Assembly (NCBI RefSeq): GCF_900637295.1
Contig: NZ_LR134363.1
Coordinates: 2,480,001 to 2,544,000 of the forward strand
Source of the DNA: Actinomyces slackii
Lineage (GTDB): Bacteria > Actinomycetota > Actinomycetes > Actinomycetales > Actinomycetaceae
Direction: 5' to 3'
Length of the DNA stretch: 64,000 bases
The notes under the pieces were generated by a model. The model had not been told where the DNA came from, ran no database searches, and saw nothing but the letters and a program-made list of their open reading frames with translations. Of the stretch, positions 35,803-45,324 are shown piece after piece. The stretch's first letter is position 1. Every line of letters starts with the position of its first letter. Both the position numbers and the translations under genes were made by a program.

Positions 35803-36534
35803 ATGTCCCATGGCCCCATGCGCCGATCACTGCCCCAGATGCTCCTGGCCGCCGTCGGCTGCCTGTGCCTGAGCGCCTGCAGCCTGGTGGGCCTGCCCGG
35901 GGGCCGGACCGGGACCTCGGCCGACGGCGCCCCCGCCTCCCAGCAGGAGGCGGCCTCCCAGGATGAGGCCGATGACTCGGAGCCCGAGGACCAGGACTCC
36001 GAGGACCGGCCGGATCAGCCGCTGTCGCCTATGGAGTACGGCAACTGCACGGCCGACGAGGTCGCCGAGTTCGAGGCCACGGGCGACGACGACAGCGACG
36101 AGCCCGACCCTCTGACGGATCGAGCGGCAGCCGATGCCCAGACCGAGCATGTCCACGTCATCCCCGGCGCCCCGGAGGTCACCGTCGGCTCCGATGCCAC
36201 GCTCAGCTCCTACATCGTCAGGATCGAGTCCGGCGCGCAGCACGTCACGATCGAGGCCTCGGACCTCATCTACGTCATCGACTCGGACCTGCAGACCCTG
36301 ACCATCAAAGGCTCCAACAACACGGTCTGGGTCAACTCCGTGCGCGAGGTCGTCTTCGAGGAGGGCATGGTGGCCAACTGGGCCGGCATGGAGGTCGAAT
36401 CCGGGTACTACAACCAGGTGTACTGGCGGGATCAGGGACCAGCCTCGGAGAAGGATGACGCCGATAGCAGCATCATCGCCAAGGACGTCCACCAGGGCAT
36501 CGTCAGCCAGTGCCCGATGCACTCCGACCTGTGA
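35803..36534 (+). CDS. DUF3060 lipoprotein
   Basis: A 243-residue lipoprotein. The signal peptide ends in lipobox LSAC with the lipidated cysteine at residue 26. An acidic linker (residues about 50-85, rich in Asp and Glu) leads to a DUF3060-like beta domain with VTVGSDATLSSYIVRIESGA, LIYVIDSDLQTLTIKGSNNT and WVNSVREVVFEEGM, repeated short strands resembling a beta-helix. The start is set by the GAGGTCTCC context before ATG 35803. It would sit on the outer face of the membrane; function unknown. Confidence 0.8.
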   Translation: MSHGPMRRSLPQMLLAAVGCLCLSACSLVGLPGGRTGTSADGAPASQQEAASQDEADDSEPEDQDSEDRPDQPLSPMEYGNCTADEVAEFEATGDDDSDEPDPLTDRAAADAQTEHVHVIPGAPEVTVGSDATLSSYIVRIESGAQHVTIEASDLIYVIDSDLQTLTIKGSNNTVWVNSVREVVFEEGMVANWAGMEVESGYYNQVYWRDQGPASEKDDADSSIIAKDVHQGIVSQCPMHSDL

Positions 36535-36547
36535 GTCGGGGCGCTGA

Positions 36548-38017
36548 TCAACTGCCCTCAGCGGCACCGTCGTCGGGAGCCGAGGGATCAGTTCCCGAGT
36601 GGGCGCCCATATCGCGGTAGTGAGGCTGAAGCAGGTTCTCGGGGCTGAGGAGCTCGTCGAGGACGGCCTCCTCCAGGAGGCCCATCTCCAGGACCACCTC
36701 GCGCACATTGCGACCCGAGCGAGCGCACTCCCGACCCACGCGGTCACCGTTGTGGTGCCCGATCACCGGATTGAGGTAGGTGACGATCCCGATGGACTCC
36801 AGCACGTTGCGCCGGCACACCTCCTCATTGGCCTCAATGCCCACCACGCACAGCTCGCGCAGTGAGGCCATGGCCCGCTCCAGCAGGTTGAGGGACTCGA
36901 AACTCGCCTGGGCGATGACCGGCTCCATGACATTGAGCTGAAGCTGACCGGCCTCGGCGGCGAAGGTCAGCGCGACGTCATTTCCAATCACCTTGAAGCA
37001 GACCTGATTGACCACCTCGGGGATCACCGGATTGACCTTGGCCGGCATGATCGATGAGCCCGCCTGCCGCTCAGGCAGTCGGATCTCCCCCAGCCCGGCG
37101 CGCGGGCCCGAGGAGAGCAGACGCAGATCATTGCAGATCTTGGAGAGCTTGACCGCCAGGCGCTTGATGGCGGCATGCATGGAGACATAGGCACCGGTAT
37201 CACTGGTGGCCTCCAGCAGGTCACGGGCCCCATGGATCTCCAGCCCGCAGACCTCGCGCAGATGGCGCACGACAGCGTCCTGGTAGCCAGGAGGGGTGTT
37301 GAGTCCCGTGCCGATGGCCGTCGCCCCCAGGTTGACCTCCAGCAGGAGGGCGGAGTTGTTGCGCAGGCGCGAGACCTCCTCATCCAGCAGCACCGCGAAG
37401 GCCTCGAACTCCTTGCCCAGGCTCATGGGCACGGCGTCCTGGAGCTGAGTGCGGCCCATCTTAAGGACCCCCTGGAACTGCGCGCCCTTATCACGAAACG
37501 CGGCGATCAGACGCTCAAGCTCGCCGACGAGCTCCTCCACAAGGGTATGAAGTCCTAACCGAAAACCCGTCGGATAGGCATCATTGGTGGATTGAGACTT
37601 GTTAACATGATCATTGGGGTTGACGATGTCGTAGCGGCCTTTGGCATAGCCAAGATGCTCGAGCGCCAGATTCGCCACAACCTCGTTGGTGTTCATGTTG
37701 ACGCTTGTACCAGCACCGCCCTGGAACGGATCGACCGGGAACTGGTCGAGACAGCGCCCACCCTCCAGGATCTGCCCGCAGGCCCACACGATGGCCTCGG
37801 CGATCCGCGGATCCAGGGTCCCCAGTTCCGCATTCGCCAGGGCGGATGCCTGCTTGACCTGCACCATCCCCCGCACGAAGGCGGGCTCGTCGCCGATCGC
37901 GGCGCCGGAGATGCGGAAGTTCTCCAACGCCCGCAGGGTGTGGATCCCCCAGTACGCCTCCAGCGGCACCTCCCTGGGCCCCAGGAGATCCTCCTCCGTC
38001 CGCGTGGCCTGCAGCAT
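36548..38017 (-). CDS. aspA: Aspartate ammonia-lyase
   Basis: Reversible deamination of aspartate to fumarate. The 489-residue protein shows the superfamily signature [12 protein letters not shown], with the catalytic serine loop, and [28 protein letters not shown] and [10 protein letters not shown]. The sequence is closer to AspA than to fumarase C (for example [21 protein letters not shown] at the start). ATG 38017 has a GAGGAG ribosome-binding site. It is divergent from the FasR-like regulator across a 254-bp region. Confidence 0.93.
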   Translation of the reverse strand: MLQATRTEEDLLGPREVPLEAYWGIHTLRALENFRISGAAIGDEPAFVRGMVQVKQASALANAELGTLDPRIAEAIVWACGQILEGGRCLDQFPVDPFQGGAGTSVNMNTNEVVANLALEHLGYAKGRYDIVNPNDHVNKSQSTNDAYPTGFRLGLHTLVEELVGELERLIAAFRDKGAQFQGVLKMGRTQLQDAVPMSLGKEFEAFAVLLDEEVSRLRNNSALLLEVNLGATAIGTGLNTPPGYQDAVVRHLREVCGLEIHGARDLLEATSDTGAYVSMHAAIKRLAVKLSKICNDLRLLSSGPRAGLGEIRLPERQAGSSIMPAKVNPVIPEVVNQVCFKVIGNDVALTFAAEAGQLQLNVMEPVIAQASFESLNLLERAMASLRELCVVGIEANEEVCRRNVLESIGIVTYLNPVIGHHNGDRVGRECARSGRNVREVVLEMGLLEEAVLDELLSPENLLQPHYRDMGAHSGTDPSAPDDGAAEGS

Positions 38018-38258
38018 CGTCGCTCCTCTCGCATGTCATGCGCTTCTAGGATGATTGACACCTGCACGGTAGCGCATGTCCGGCCGCTCAGGATGAAACG
38101 ACTATGGGAAGCCGACAATAGGTCACAACTTTATCACATGTCTCAACCCGCCACATCAAGCCAATCCGGACCTATTTCCCCAGATCTCGCGGGAAACCGG
38201 CGCCGCACCGCTCGCCATGCCGGAGGTGACATTGCTGTGATCGAGGTTTTCCATTATG

Positions 38259-38264
38259 TAGCAT
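38259..38264 (+). promoter_or_regulatory. -10 box of the PucR/FasR-like gene, leaderless layout
   Basis: TAGCAT ends 7 bases before ATG 38272, with no ribosome-binding site between. Confidence 0.5.
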
Positions 38265-38271
38265 CTCCGCC

Positions 38272-39471
38272 ATGGATGAGTTGAGCACTCCGGCCGTGAC
38301 TGCGCTGCGAGAGGCGCAGGACACGATTATTGAACATTCCTTGGATCGCATCAGCTCCGCACATGATTTCTATCGCACCCTCCCCGAGGGCGATCGTGAG
38401 CAAATCGCCGCCGTCGCGCGCCTGGGCGTGACCCTGTTCGTGGATACCGCGGAGAACCCCCGTTCCACGACCTCCCCATCTCAGATCTTCTCCGATGCTC
38501 CCGCGGCCCTGACCGGCGTCATCTCCCTGGAGCAGACCCTGGCCCTGGTGCGCACCGTCCTGGACGTCGTCGTCGACGAGGCCCCCCGCGCCGTCCCCCA
38601 GGAGGATCACGATGCCGTGAGGATCCTGGTGCTGACCTTCGGGCGGGACGTCGGCTTCGCGGCCGCCGAGGTCTATGCCCATGCCGCCGAGGCCAGGGGC
38701 GCCTGGGACGCTCGTCTGGAGTCCGTGGCCGTGGACGCCATGCTCCACGACAGCCCCCAGGACGCCTCGACCCGTGCGGGCTCAGCCGGGTGGACCGGTG
38801 CCGGCCCCGTGGTCGGCATCGCCGCGCGCACCTCCCTGGACGCGCTGGGCATCTCGCGCCTGCGCCACGACTGCAGGGCCCTGACCTCGGACTGCCTGGT
38901 CTCGGTGCGCGGCGATTCGGTGCTCATCGTCCTGGGCGGCTCCAGCCGGACCGAGGACCAGGCAGGGCAGGCCGGCGGCAGCGGTGAGACGCCCGAGCGG
39001 CTCATCGATGAGGCCGCCATGCAGATCGCGGGCGGCCTGGGCGGATCAGCCGTTGTGGGCCCGGTGGTCCCGGGCATCGGCCTGGCCGGGCGCTCCCTGC
39101 GCTCGGCGCTGGCCGGCCTACGCGCCCTGCCGGGGTGGCGCGAGGCGCCCAACCCCGTGCACGCCGACGACCTCCTGCCCGAGCGACTCCTGGCAGGCGA
39201 CGAGCTGGCCACCGAGCAGATCCTCGACCTGGTCCACGCCCCGCTCCACGAGATGGGCGACCCCTTCGAGAGCACCGTGGCCACCTACCTGGCGCTGGGC
39301 GGCAGCCTGGAGGCCACGGCCCGCAGCCTGTTCGTCCACGCCAACACCGTGCGCTACCGGCTGGGCCGGGTCAGCGAGCAGGTCGGCTGGGACGCGACCG
39401 ACGCTCGCGACGGGCTGATGCTCCACATGGCTATCATCATCGGGCGCCTGGCGGCTCATCGCCAGGAGTGA
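38272..39471 (+). CDS. PucR family transcriptional regulator, FasR-like
   Basis: A 399-residue regulator with the PucR C-terminal helix-turn-helix: YLALGGSLEATARSLFVHANTVRYRLGRV in two parts, residues about 340-368. The N-terminal part contains a helical sensor region. In streptomycetes a PucR-type protein (FasR) sits just upstream of the fatty-acid synthesis genes and activates them; this one is directly upstream of acpP and fabF, so the same role is likely. Promoter is leaderless. Name withheld because orthology is inferred from position only. Confidence 0.85.
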   Translation: MDELSTPAVTALREAQDTIIEHSLDRISSAHDFYRTLPEGDREQIAAVARLGVTLFVDTAENPRSTTSPSQIFSDAPAALTGVISLEQTLALVRTVLDVVVDEAPRAVPQEDHDAVRILVLTFGRDVGFAAAEVYAHAAEARGAWDARLESVAVDAMLHDSPQDASTRAGSAGWTGAGPVVGIAARTSLDALGISRLRHDCRALTSDCLVSVRGDSVLIVLGGSSRTEDQAGQAGGSGETPERLIDEAAMQIAGGLGGSAVVGPVVPGIGLAGRSLRSALAGLRALPGWREAPNPVHADDLLPERLLAGDELATEQILDLVHAPLHEMGDPFESTVATYLALGGSLEATARSLFVHANTVRYRLGRVSEQVGWDATDARDGLMLHMAIIIGRLAAHRQE

Positions 39472-39576
39472 GCGGCCCGCCCCACCCGATTCCCCACTGG
39501 GCGCCGACCGCGGGACAATGGCTCGCGGCTGCGGCGCCGGCCCGCCTGCGCCACCACCGACAGGAAGGAGACCCCT

Positions 39577-39825
39577 ATGAGCTCGCCCGACCCAGAGATC
39601 CTGGAGACGATCACCCAGATCGTGGCAGAGGAGGCCGGCCAAGAGCCCTCCCGGATCACCACCGAGAGCCGCTTCGCCCAGGACCTGGACATCGACTCCC
39701 TGGGGCTGCTGACGATCGCCACCCAGGTCGAGGAGCGCTTCGGGGTGACGCTGGACGACTCCCTCATCCCCACCCTGCCCACTGTGGGCGCACTGGTCGA
39801 TCTCGTTGCCGCCCAGCGGTCCTGA
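39577..39825 (+). CDS. acpP: Acyl carrier protein
   Basis: An 82-residue acyl carrier protein that holds growing fatty acids on a phosphopantetheine arm. The attachment serine is residue 41 in DLDIDSLGLL. Helix I (ILETITQIVAEEAG) and the acidic helix II region are typical. The AGGAAGGAG ribosome-binding site lies 5 bases before ATG 39577. It is followed after 4 bases by fabF, and the PucR-type regulator precedes it. Confidence 0.95.
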   Translation: MSSPDPEILETITQIVAEEAGQEPSRITTESRFAQDLDIDSLGLLTIATQVEERFGVTLDDSLIPTLPTVGALVDLVAAQRS

Positions 39826-39829
39826 GCCG

Positions 39830-41086
39830 ATGCCGCCTGCCCACCAGGCCGTCGTCACCGGCCTGGGCACGGTCAACCCCCTGGGCGGCGATGCCGCCTC
39901 CACCTGGCAGGCGCTGCGGGACTCGCGCTGCGCCGTCGGCCGTCTCGACGCCGACTGGGCGCAGGACCACGGCCTGGCGGTGCGCCTGGCCGCGCTCCTG
40001 GCCATCGATCCGGCGCAGACGCTGAGCCCCCGCCAGATGCGCCGTCTGGACAGGTCCTCCCAGTGCGCGGTGCTCGCCGCCCGCCAGGCCTGGGAGCACG
40101 CAGGCTCCCCCGAGGTCAGCGGCGATGAGCTGGCGGTGTCGATCTCCCCGGGCATGGGGCCCGTGCTCTCGGTGATGCAGACCTGGGACGATCTTCGCGG
40201 CAAGGGGCCGCGACGGGTCCTTCCCACCGCCGTCCCCGCTCTTATGCCCAACGCCCCTGCCGCAGGGGTCGGCATCGAGCTGGGAGCGCGCGCCGGCATC
40301 CACGCGCCGGTCTCGGCCTGCGCCTCGGGCGCCGAGGCCATCGCCTACGGCGCCGATCTCATCGCCCTGGGACGAGCCGAGGTGGTGGTGGCCGGCGGCA
40401 CGGACGCGGCCCTGCACCCCATGACCGTGGCCGCCTTCGCAGCCATGCGCGCGCTGTCCACCCGCAACGAGGACCCGTCCACGGCCTCCCGCCCCTTCGC
40501 ACCCGACCGCGATGGATTCGTCCTGGGCGAGGGGGCCGGCGTCCTGGTCCTGGAGTCCGCCGAGCACGCCGCCTCCCGGGGCGCGCGCGTCCTGGCCGTG
40601 CTGGCCGGGGCCGCCGTCACGGCCGACGCCTATGACGTGGCCCGCCCCGAGCCCAGTGGCGCCCAGCAGGAGCGAGCCCTGCGCCTGGCGCTGCAGCGCG
40701 CCGAGGTGCTCCCCCAGCAGGTCGGGCATGTCAACGCCCACGCCACCTCCACCCCGGCGGGCGACGCCGTCGAGGCCGCCGTCCTGGCACGGGCACTGCC
40801 CCGGGCGGCGATCAGCGCCACGAAGTCCTTGACCGGCCACCTCCTGGGCGGTGCGGGCGGCCTGGAGGCGGTTGTCACGGTCCTGGCGCTCCAGGAGCGC
40901 TGGGCGCCCCCGACCCTGCTTCCCGCCGGCCTTGATCCGGAGATCGCCGCACTGGGCATCGATGTGGTCGGCCCCCGCGGACGGGATCTGCCCGGCCTGA
41001 CAGCCGCCGTGTCCACCTCCTTCGGATTCGGCGGCCATAACGCAGCCCTGGTCTTCACCAGCCCGCACGGGTCTGAGCGGGGCTGA
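39830..41086 (+). CDS. fabF: 3-oxoacyl-ACP synthase II
   Basis: Elongating condensing enzyme of type II fatty-acid synthesis. The 418-residue protein has the full Cys-His-His triad: C164 in VSACASGAEA, H304 in VNAHATSTPAGD and H337 in LTGHLLGGAGG. The C-terminal VSTSFGFGGHNAALVF is also standard. ATG 39830 lies 4 bases after the acpP stop, so the genes are coupled. fabD and fabH, often in this cluster in other actinobacteria, are absent here. Confidence 0.95.
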   Translation: MPPAHQAVVTGLGTVNPLGGDAASTWQALRDSRCAVGRLDADWAQDHGLAVRLAALLAIDPAQTLSPRQMRRLDRSSQCAVLAARQAWEHAGSPEVSGDELAVSISPGMGPVLSVMQTWDDLRGKGPRRVLPTAVPALMPNAPAAGVGIELGARAGIHAPVSACASGAEAIAYGADLIALGRAEVVVAGGTDAALHPMTVAAFAAMRALSTRNEDPSTASRPFAPDRDGFVLGEGAGVLVLESAEHAASRGARVLAVLAGAAVTADAYDVARPEPSGAQQERALRLALQRAEVLPQQVGHVNAHATSTPAGDAVEAAVLARALPRAAISATKSLTGHLLGGAGGLEAVVTVLALQERWAPPTLLPAGLDPEIAALGIDVVGPRGRDLPGLTAAVSTSFGFGGHNAALVFTSPHGSERG

Positions 41087-41153
41087 GCAGGGCTGAGCGG
41101 GGCTGAGCCCAGGGCCGACTTCCCGCCACTGCGGTTCTCACCGGGGGCGCAGG

Positions 41154-41159
41154 TAGCCT
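41154..41159 (+). promoter_or_regulatory. -10 box of the gene at 41166, leaderless layout
   Basis: TAGCCT ends 6 bases before ATG 41166. Confidence 0.5.
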
Positions 41160-41165
41160 GGCGGC

Positions 41166-41708
41166 ATGCCGATCTTCACCCGCCGCTCGCGCCCGACGGT
41201 CCCGACCACCCTGCTCGCCGGCGTTGACGAAGAGGTCCTGGGCGCCGTCCCCCTGGCCGAGGACGACTCGTCCTGGGCGGTGGCCACGGCCGGGCGGCTG
41301 ATCATCCTGTCCCAGGCGGCGCCGGCCACCGCCCACCCATGGACCGGGGTCGAGCGCGCCTCCTGGGAGGCTGAGACCCGGACCTTCACCGTGACCTGGA
41401 CCGATGAAGCTGCTGATCCGCTGATCCTTCGCGTCGTTGCCGGGGTGCGCCGCCACGGCGAGTTCGTCTCCTGGGATGTGGCACCCTTCGCCCGGGCACT
41501 GCGCCAGAGGGTCGAGGCCGCCATTGTCCATGCCGTCACCGCCACCCTGCCCAGCGGCCTGCCGGCCTCGGCCAGCGTCAGGCGCGCCGAGGACTCCAGT
41601 CTCTACATCGTCACTCGCCCGGCCAGTGGCCAGGGTGAGGCCGATGAGGCGGCGCTGCGCGCCCTGCGCCGTCGGGCCGCGGACGGTGTGGGTCTGCCCA
41701 CAGACTGA
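41166..41708 (+). CDS. Conserved actinobacterial hypothetical protein
   Basis: A 180-residue soluble protein not assigned to a named family. It contains alternating beta strands (WAVATAGRLIILS, RTFTVTWTDEAADPLILRVVAG), a conserved-looking Trp-rich centre (HPWTGVERASWEAE), then a helix (FARALRQRVEAAIVHAVTATL). It ends in an Arg-rich helix. There is no signal peptide. The setting between fabF and tRNA-Asn/def suggests a core gene of the genus. Function unknown. Confidence 0.75.
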   Translation: MPIFTRRSRPTVPTTLLAGVDEEVLGAVPLAEDDSSWAVATAGRLIILSQAAPATAHPWTGVERASWEAETRTFTVTWTDEAADPLILRVVAGVRRHGEFVSWDVAPFARALRQRVEAAIVHAVTATLPSGLPASASVRRAEDSSLYIVTRPASGQGEADEAALRALRRRAADGVGLPTD

Positions 41709-41799
41709 CATTTCCCGAGGATTCAGCCATTCGGCGCGCCCGGGGGGATTCGACGCAGGCACGGGATCGTTGCTACAGTTCAACCCGCGCAACACGCAT

Positions 41800-41871
<72 letters not shown>

Positions 41872-41966
41872 CCCACCACGAGCCCCGGCCCCCACAGCCG
41901 GGGCTTCGTCGTCGCCGCGCGCCCCTGCTTGCATCGCCGGGCCGGAGGCGTGCGAGGATTGGCGCC

Positions 41967-42458
41967 ATGGCTTATCGCGACATCCGCATCATCGGCGACC
42001 CGGTCCTGCGCACCGAATGCGACTGGATCACTGATATCGACGACTCGGTCAAGGCCCTGGTCGAGGACCTGCTGGAGACTGTCGACGATGAGGGGCGGGC
42101 GGGCCTGGCCGCCAACCAGATCGGCGTCGGCCTCAGGGCCTTCTCCTGGAACATCGACGGCGAGATCGGCTACATCCTCAACCCCAGGCTGGTGGAGTCC
42201 TCCCAGGACGAGTACCAGGACGGCGATGAGGGCTGCCTGTCGGTCCCCGGGCTGTGGTACCCCACCGAGCGGGCCTGGTACGCCCGCGCCGAGGGCACGG
42301 ATCTGGACGGGAGGACGGTCGTGGTCGAGGGCGAGGAGCTCATGGCGCGGTGCATCCAGCACGAGCTTGACCACCTCGACGGGCACCTCTACCTGGATCG
42401 CCTCGACCGCAAGAACCGGGCGCACGCCATGAAGGAGCTGCGCGCCAAGGGCCTGTAG
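41967..42458 (+). CDS. def: Peptide deformylase
   Basis: Removes the formyl group from new polypeptides. The 163-residue enzyme has all three motifs: GLAANQIG (residues 46-53), EGCLS with metal ligand C90, and HELDH with H132, catalytic E133 and H136. The frame is open upstream through the tRNA-Asn gene, which cannot be coding; ATG 41967 gives the normal N-terminus ([10 protein letters not shown]). It works before methionine aminopeptidase (map at 14369). Confidence 0.96.
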   Translation: MAYRDIRIIGDPVLRTECDWITDIDDSVKALVEDLLETVDDEGRAGLAANQIGVGLRAFSWNIDGEIGYILNPRLVESSQDEYQDGDEGCLSVPGLWYPTERAWYARAEGTDLDGRTVVVEGEELMARCIQHELDHLDGHLYLDRLDRKNRAHAMKELRAKGL

Positions 42459-42478
42459 GACACCCCGTCCCCTCTGTC

Positions 42479-42550
42479 ACTCCGCCAATTTGCGTGAGTT
42501 CGTGCTTTTCCGGGCCCGGAAAAGCACGAACTCACGCAAATTGGCGGAGT
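42479..42550. repeat. 72-bp perfect palindrome between def and DUF3145
   Basis: Positions 42479-42514 are the exact reverse complement of 42515-42550, with no loop and centre GGGCCC. Each arm includes AATTTGCGTGAGTTCGTGC and CTTTTCCGGG. It lies between two convergent genes. It could act as a bidirectional terminator, but arms of 36 bp without mismatch are far longer than needed, so a REP/MITE-like repeat element is possible. Confidence 0.85.
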
Positions 42551-42556
42551 CAGGGG

Positions 42557-43057
42557 TCAGCCCACGCGGTGCAGCCAGCGCACGGGGGCGCCGGCGCCGG
42601 CGTAGCGGAAGGGCTCCAGCTCGTCATCCCAGGCCTGCCCCAGGGCCAGGTCCAGCTCACGGCGCATGCGCTCGGGGTCGGCGGCGTGCAGCAGCGCCGC
42701 CCTGATCCGATCCTCAGGCACCACGACATTGCCGTGGACATCGGTCTGCGCATGGAAGATGCCGAGGTCGGGCGTGTGGGACCAGCGCCCGCCGTCGATG
42801 CCAGCGCTGGCCTCCTCGGTGACCTCGTAGCGCAGGTTCGCCCAGCCGCGCAGCGCTGAGGTCAGATTGGACCCTGTTCCCGCGGGACCCACCCAACTCG
42901 TCTCGGCGCGCATCATCCCCGGCGCTGCGGGCTGCTCCGTCCAGTCCAGGCGGACACGCGAATCGAGCACCTCGGCGGCGGCCCATTCGACATGGGGGCA
43001 CAGCGCCCGGGGTGCTGAGTGCACGAAAAGTACACCGCGGGTGTAGGCACCGATCAT
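42557..43057 (-). CDS. DUF3145 family protein
   Basis: A 166-residue protein beginning with TRGVLFVHSAPRALCPHVEW, the hallmark of DUF3145, and containing LRYEVTEEASAGIDGGRW, HAQTDVHGNVVVPEDRIR and WDDELEPFRYAG. The family is restricted to actinobacteria and is commonly found near the fatty-acid synthesis cluster, as here. Function unknown. A GGAGG site lies 8 bases upstream of ATG 43057. Confidence 0.9.
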   Translation of the reverse strand: MIGAYTRGVLFVHSAPRALCPHVEWAAAEVLDSRVRLDWTEQPAAPGMMRAETSWVGPAGTGSNLTSALRGWANLRYEVTEEASAGIDGGRWSHTPDLGIFHAQTDVHGNVVVPEDRIRAALLHAADPERMRRELDLALGQAWDDELEPFRYAGAGAPVRWLHRVG

Positions 43058-43234
43058 GATGAACGCCTCCTAGATGGTCCGAGATTCGTCTTCCCCAACG
43101 GTCTCGACCCAAACGGGACGCATTCACGACGCACGCGGCATGCAGAGACATTGTGCCCCAGGCAAGCATGGAAATCCAGTGAGGCGCCGGTCGCATCGCA
43201 GAGCATCAGCACTGCGCGCGGGCGGGCGGCGAGC

Positions 43235-45232
43235 TCACAGCCGCTGCTTGATGCGCATGCGGCGCTGCTCCAGGGAGGTGATCTCGCCCAGCAGCTCGCG
43301 ATAGCCCTCCTGCTCGGCGGACATGCGCCGGTGGCGGGAGCGCAGATCCGCCAGGCGCCGATTGATCCCCATGACGGCCAGGGAGCTGAGCACCCCTGCG
43401 GCGTAGCGCTCCAGGGCGCCAGGATCGATCTCGGTGCCGCGACCGCGGATGGTGGGCAGCGGCAGGGGCGCCACCGCCAGCTCGGTGATGGCGGCGTCGA
43501 TGAGGCCGACGGCCCCGTCGCGGACCTGCTCGATCCAGCGCTGGGTCGCCCTGCGACTGGCCTCCGGCTCTGCCAGCCCGGCCTGAGTGGCGCGCTGGAT
43601 GAGGCTGAGGGCCTGGGCGGTGCCGCCGGCGGCCTCGATGGCCTCGTAGACGGCCCGATGCGTGGGCTGACTGAAGGAGTCGGCCCCGATCTCATCGGCG
43701 GCCGCGGCACCGGCGGGACCGGGGAGCTGGATGATGACGGCCAGGGCCTCGCGCTCGAGGCGCTCGACCGGGTCGCTGACCGGGGGCAGGCCGCGGGGCC
43801 GGGCCTGACCTCCCTCCCCATCGATGGGCCACTGCTCGGCCTGGCCGCGGTGACTGCGCCGCTCCGCGCCCTGGACGGCGCTGACGACCTCGCGATCGGG
43901 CAGGCCCAGCCATCCGGCCAGGCGGCGGGTGTACTCGCGCTTCAGGGCACGATCCTTGATGCCGGCCACCACGGGGGCGGCGGCGCGCAGCCCCTGGACG
44001 CGCCCCTCGGAGGTGTCCAGGTTGAGGCTGGCCAGGCTGGCCCGGATGACGAACTCGAAGAGGGGAACGCGCCGCCCCAACAGCCGGGGAATGCCCTGGT
44101 CGCCCTCCTTCATGCGCAGGTCGCACGGGTCCATCCCGCCGGGGTCGACGGCGACGAAGGTCTGGGTGGCGAAGCGCTGGTCCTCGGCGTAGGCGCGCAG
44201 GGCCGCCTTCTGCCCCGCGGCGTCACCGTCGAAGGTGAAGATGACCTCCCCACCGCGAGCCTGCTGCCCCCTGCCGGTGACCACTCCGGCCGCCGGATCC
44301 GCCACATCCCCGAGCAGGCGCCGCACGATCCGCGCATGATCGGCCCCGAAGGCCGTGCCGCATGTGGCCACGGCCGTGGTGACCCCGGACAGGTGGGCGG
44401 CCATGACATCGGTGTAGCCCTCGACCACGACGATGCGGTGGGACCTGGCGATCTCCTTCTTGGCCAGGTCCAGCCCGTAGAGGACCTGGCTCTTGTGGAA
44501 CACGGCGGTCTCGGGGGTGTTGAGGTACTTGGGCCCCTTGTCCTCCTCGGACAGACGCCGGGCCCCGAATCCCACCGTGGCGCCGGTGACGTCCCGGATG
44601 GGCCAGATGAGACGGTCGCGGAAGCGGTCGTAGACGCGGGCGCCGTCGGCTCCCCCACGGCTGCACAGGCCCGAATCGACGAGCTCGGCCTCGGTGTAGC
44701 CGGCTGATCGCAGGTGGCGGGCGAGGTTGTCCCAGCCGGCCGGGGCGTAGCCGACTCCGAAGTGCGCGGCGGCGTGCCGGTCGAATCCGCGCGAGGTCAG
44801 GAAGTCGCGGGCGGCCTGGGCCCCGGGGGTGGCCAGCTGCTCGGCGAACCAGGACTGGGCCAGGCGGTTGGCGTCCATGAGCCGCTGGCGGGTGCCGGGC
44901 TCGACTCCCCGGCGGACCTGCCCGCCCTCCTCATAGCGCAGCTGGACCCCGGTGCGGTCGGCCAGGTACTCCACGGCCTCGGTGAAGCCCAGGTGGTTGA
45001 TGCGCTGGATGAAGCTGATGACATCCCCGCCCTGGCCGCAGCCGAAGCAGTGCCAGTAGCCCAGCTGGGGGCGTACATGGAAGGAGGGGGTGCGCTCATC
45101 GTGGAAGGGGCACAGCCCCTTCATGGATCCCACGCCGGCGCTCTTGAGCGTGACGTGCTCGGCGACGACGTCCTCGATCTGGGCGCGCTGGCGCACCGCC
45201 TCGATGTCCTCGCGCTTGATCAGTCCCGCCAC
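43235..45232 (-). CDS. dnaG: DNA primase
   Basis: Makes RNA primers for DNA replication. The 665-residue protein has the N-terminal zinc-binding domain with C41, H44, C62 and C65 (GLCPFHDERTPSF, HCFGCGQGG). It also has the primase core with GFGARRL, and the Toprim metal motifs VVVEGYTDVMAAH and DGDAAGQKAAL. The C-terminal helicase-binding region is divergent, as usual. It starts at GTG with a -10 box 6 bases upstream. It is co-oriented with dgt upstream. Confidence 0.96.
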   Translation of the reverse strand: MAGLIKREDIEAVRQRAQIEDVVAEHVTLKSAGVGSMKGLCPFHDERTPSFHVRPQLGYWHCFGCGQGGDVISFIQRINHLGFTEAVEYLADRTGVQLRYEEGGQVRRGVEPGTRQRLMDANRLAQSWFAEQLATPGAQAARDFLTSRGFDRHAAAHFGVGYAPAGWDNLARHLRSAGYTEAELVDSGLCSRGGADGARVYDRFRDRLIWPIRDVTGATVGFGARRLSEEDKGPKYLNTPETAVFHKSQVLYGLDLAKKEIARSHRIVVVEGYTDVMAAHLSGVTTAVATCGTAFGADHARIVRRLLGDVADPAAGVVTGRGQQARGGEVIFTFDGDAAGQKAALRAYAEDQRFATQTFVAVDPGGMDPCDLRMKEGDQGIPRLLGRRVPLFEFVIRASLASLNLDTSEGRVQGLRAAAPVVAGIKDRALKREYTRRLAGWLGLPDREVVSAVQGAERRSHRGQAEQWPIDGEGGQARPRGLPPVSDPVERLEREALAVIIQLPGPAGAAAADEIGADSFSQPTHRAVYEAIEAAGGTAQALSLIQRATQAGLAEPEASRRATQRWIEQVRDGAVGLIDAAITELAVAPLPLPTIRGRGTEIDPGALERYAAGVLSSLAVMGINRRLADLRSRHRRMSAEQEGYRELLGEITSLEQRRMRIKQRL

Positions 45233-45238
45233 GGCCCT

Positions 45239-45244
45239 ATCGTA
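45239..45244 (-). promoter_or_regulatory. -10 box of dnaG, leaderless layout
   Basis: TACGAT on the minus strand ends 6 bases before GTG 45232. Confidence 0.45.
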
Positions 45245-45324
45245 GGCGAGGGCCGCGACATCACCAGTCCTGCCCCGGCTCCCCTGCCGGGCGGCGGCGC
45301 GCAGCGGGGATCAGACAGCGGGTA

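Noticed and set aside
43019-44707. 562-codon plus-strand open frame opposite dnaG
   Set aside because: Antisense shadow of a clear primase gene; low-complexity translation.
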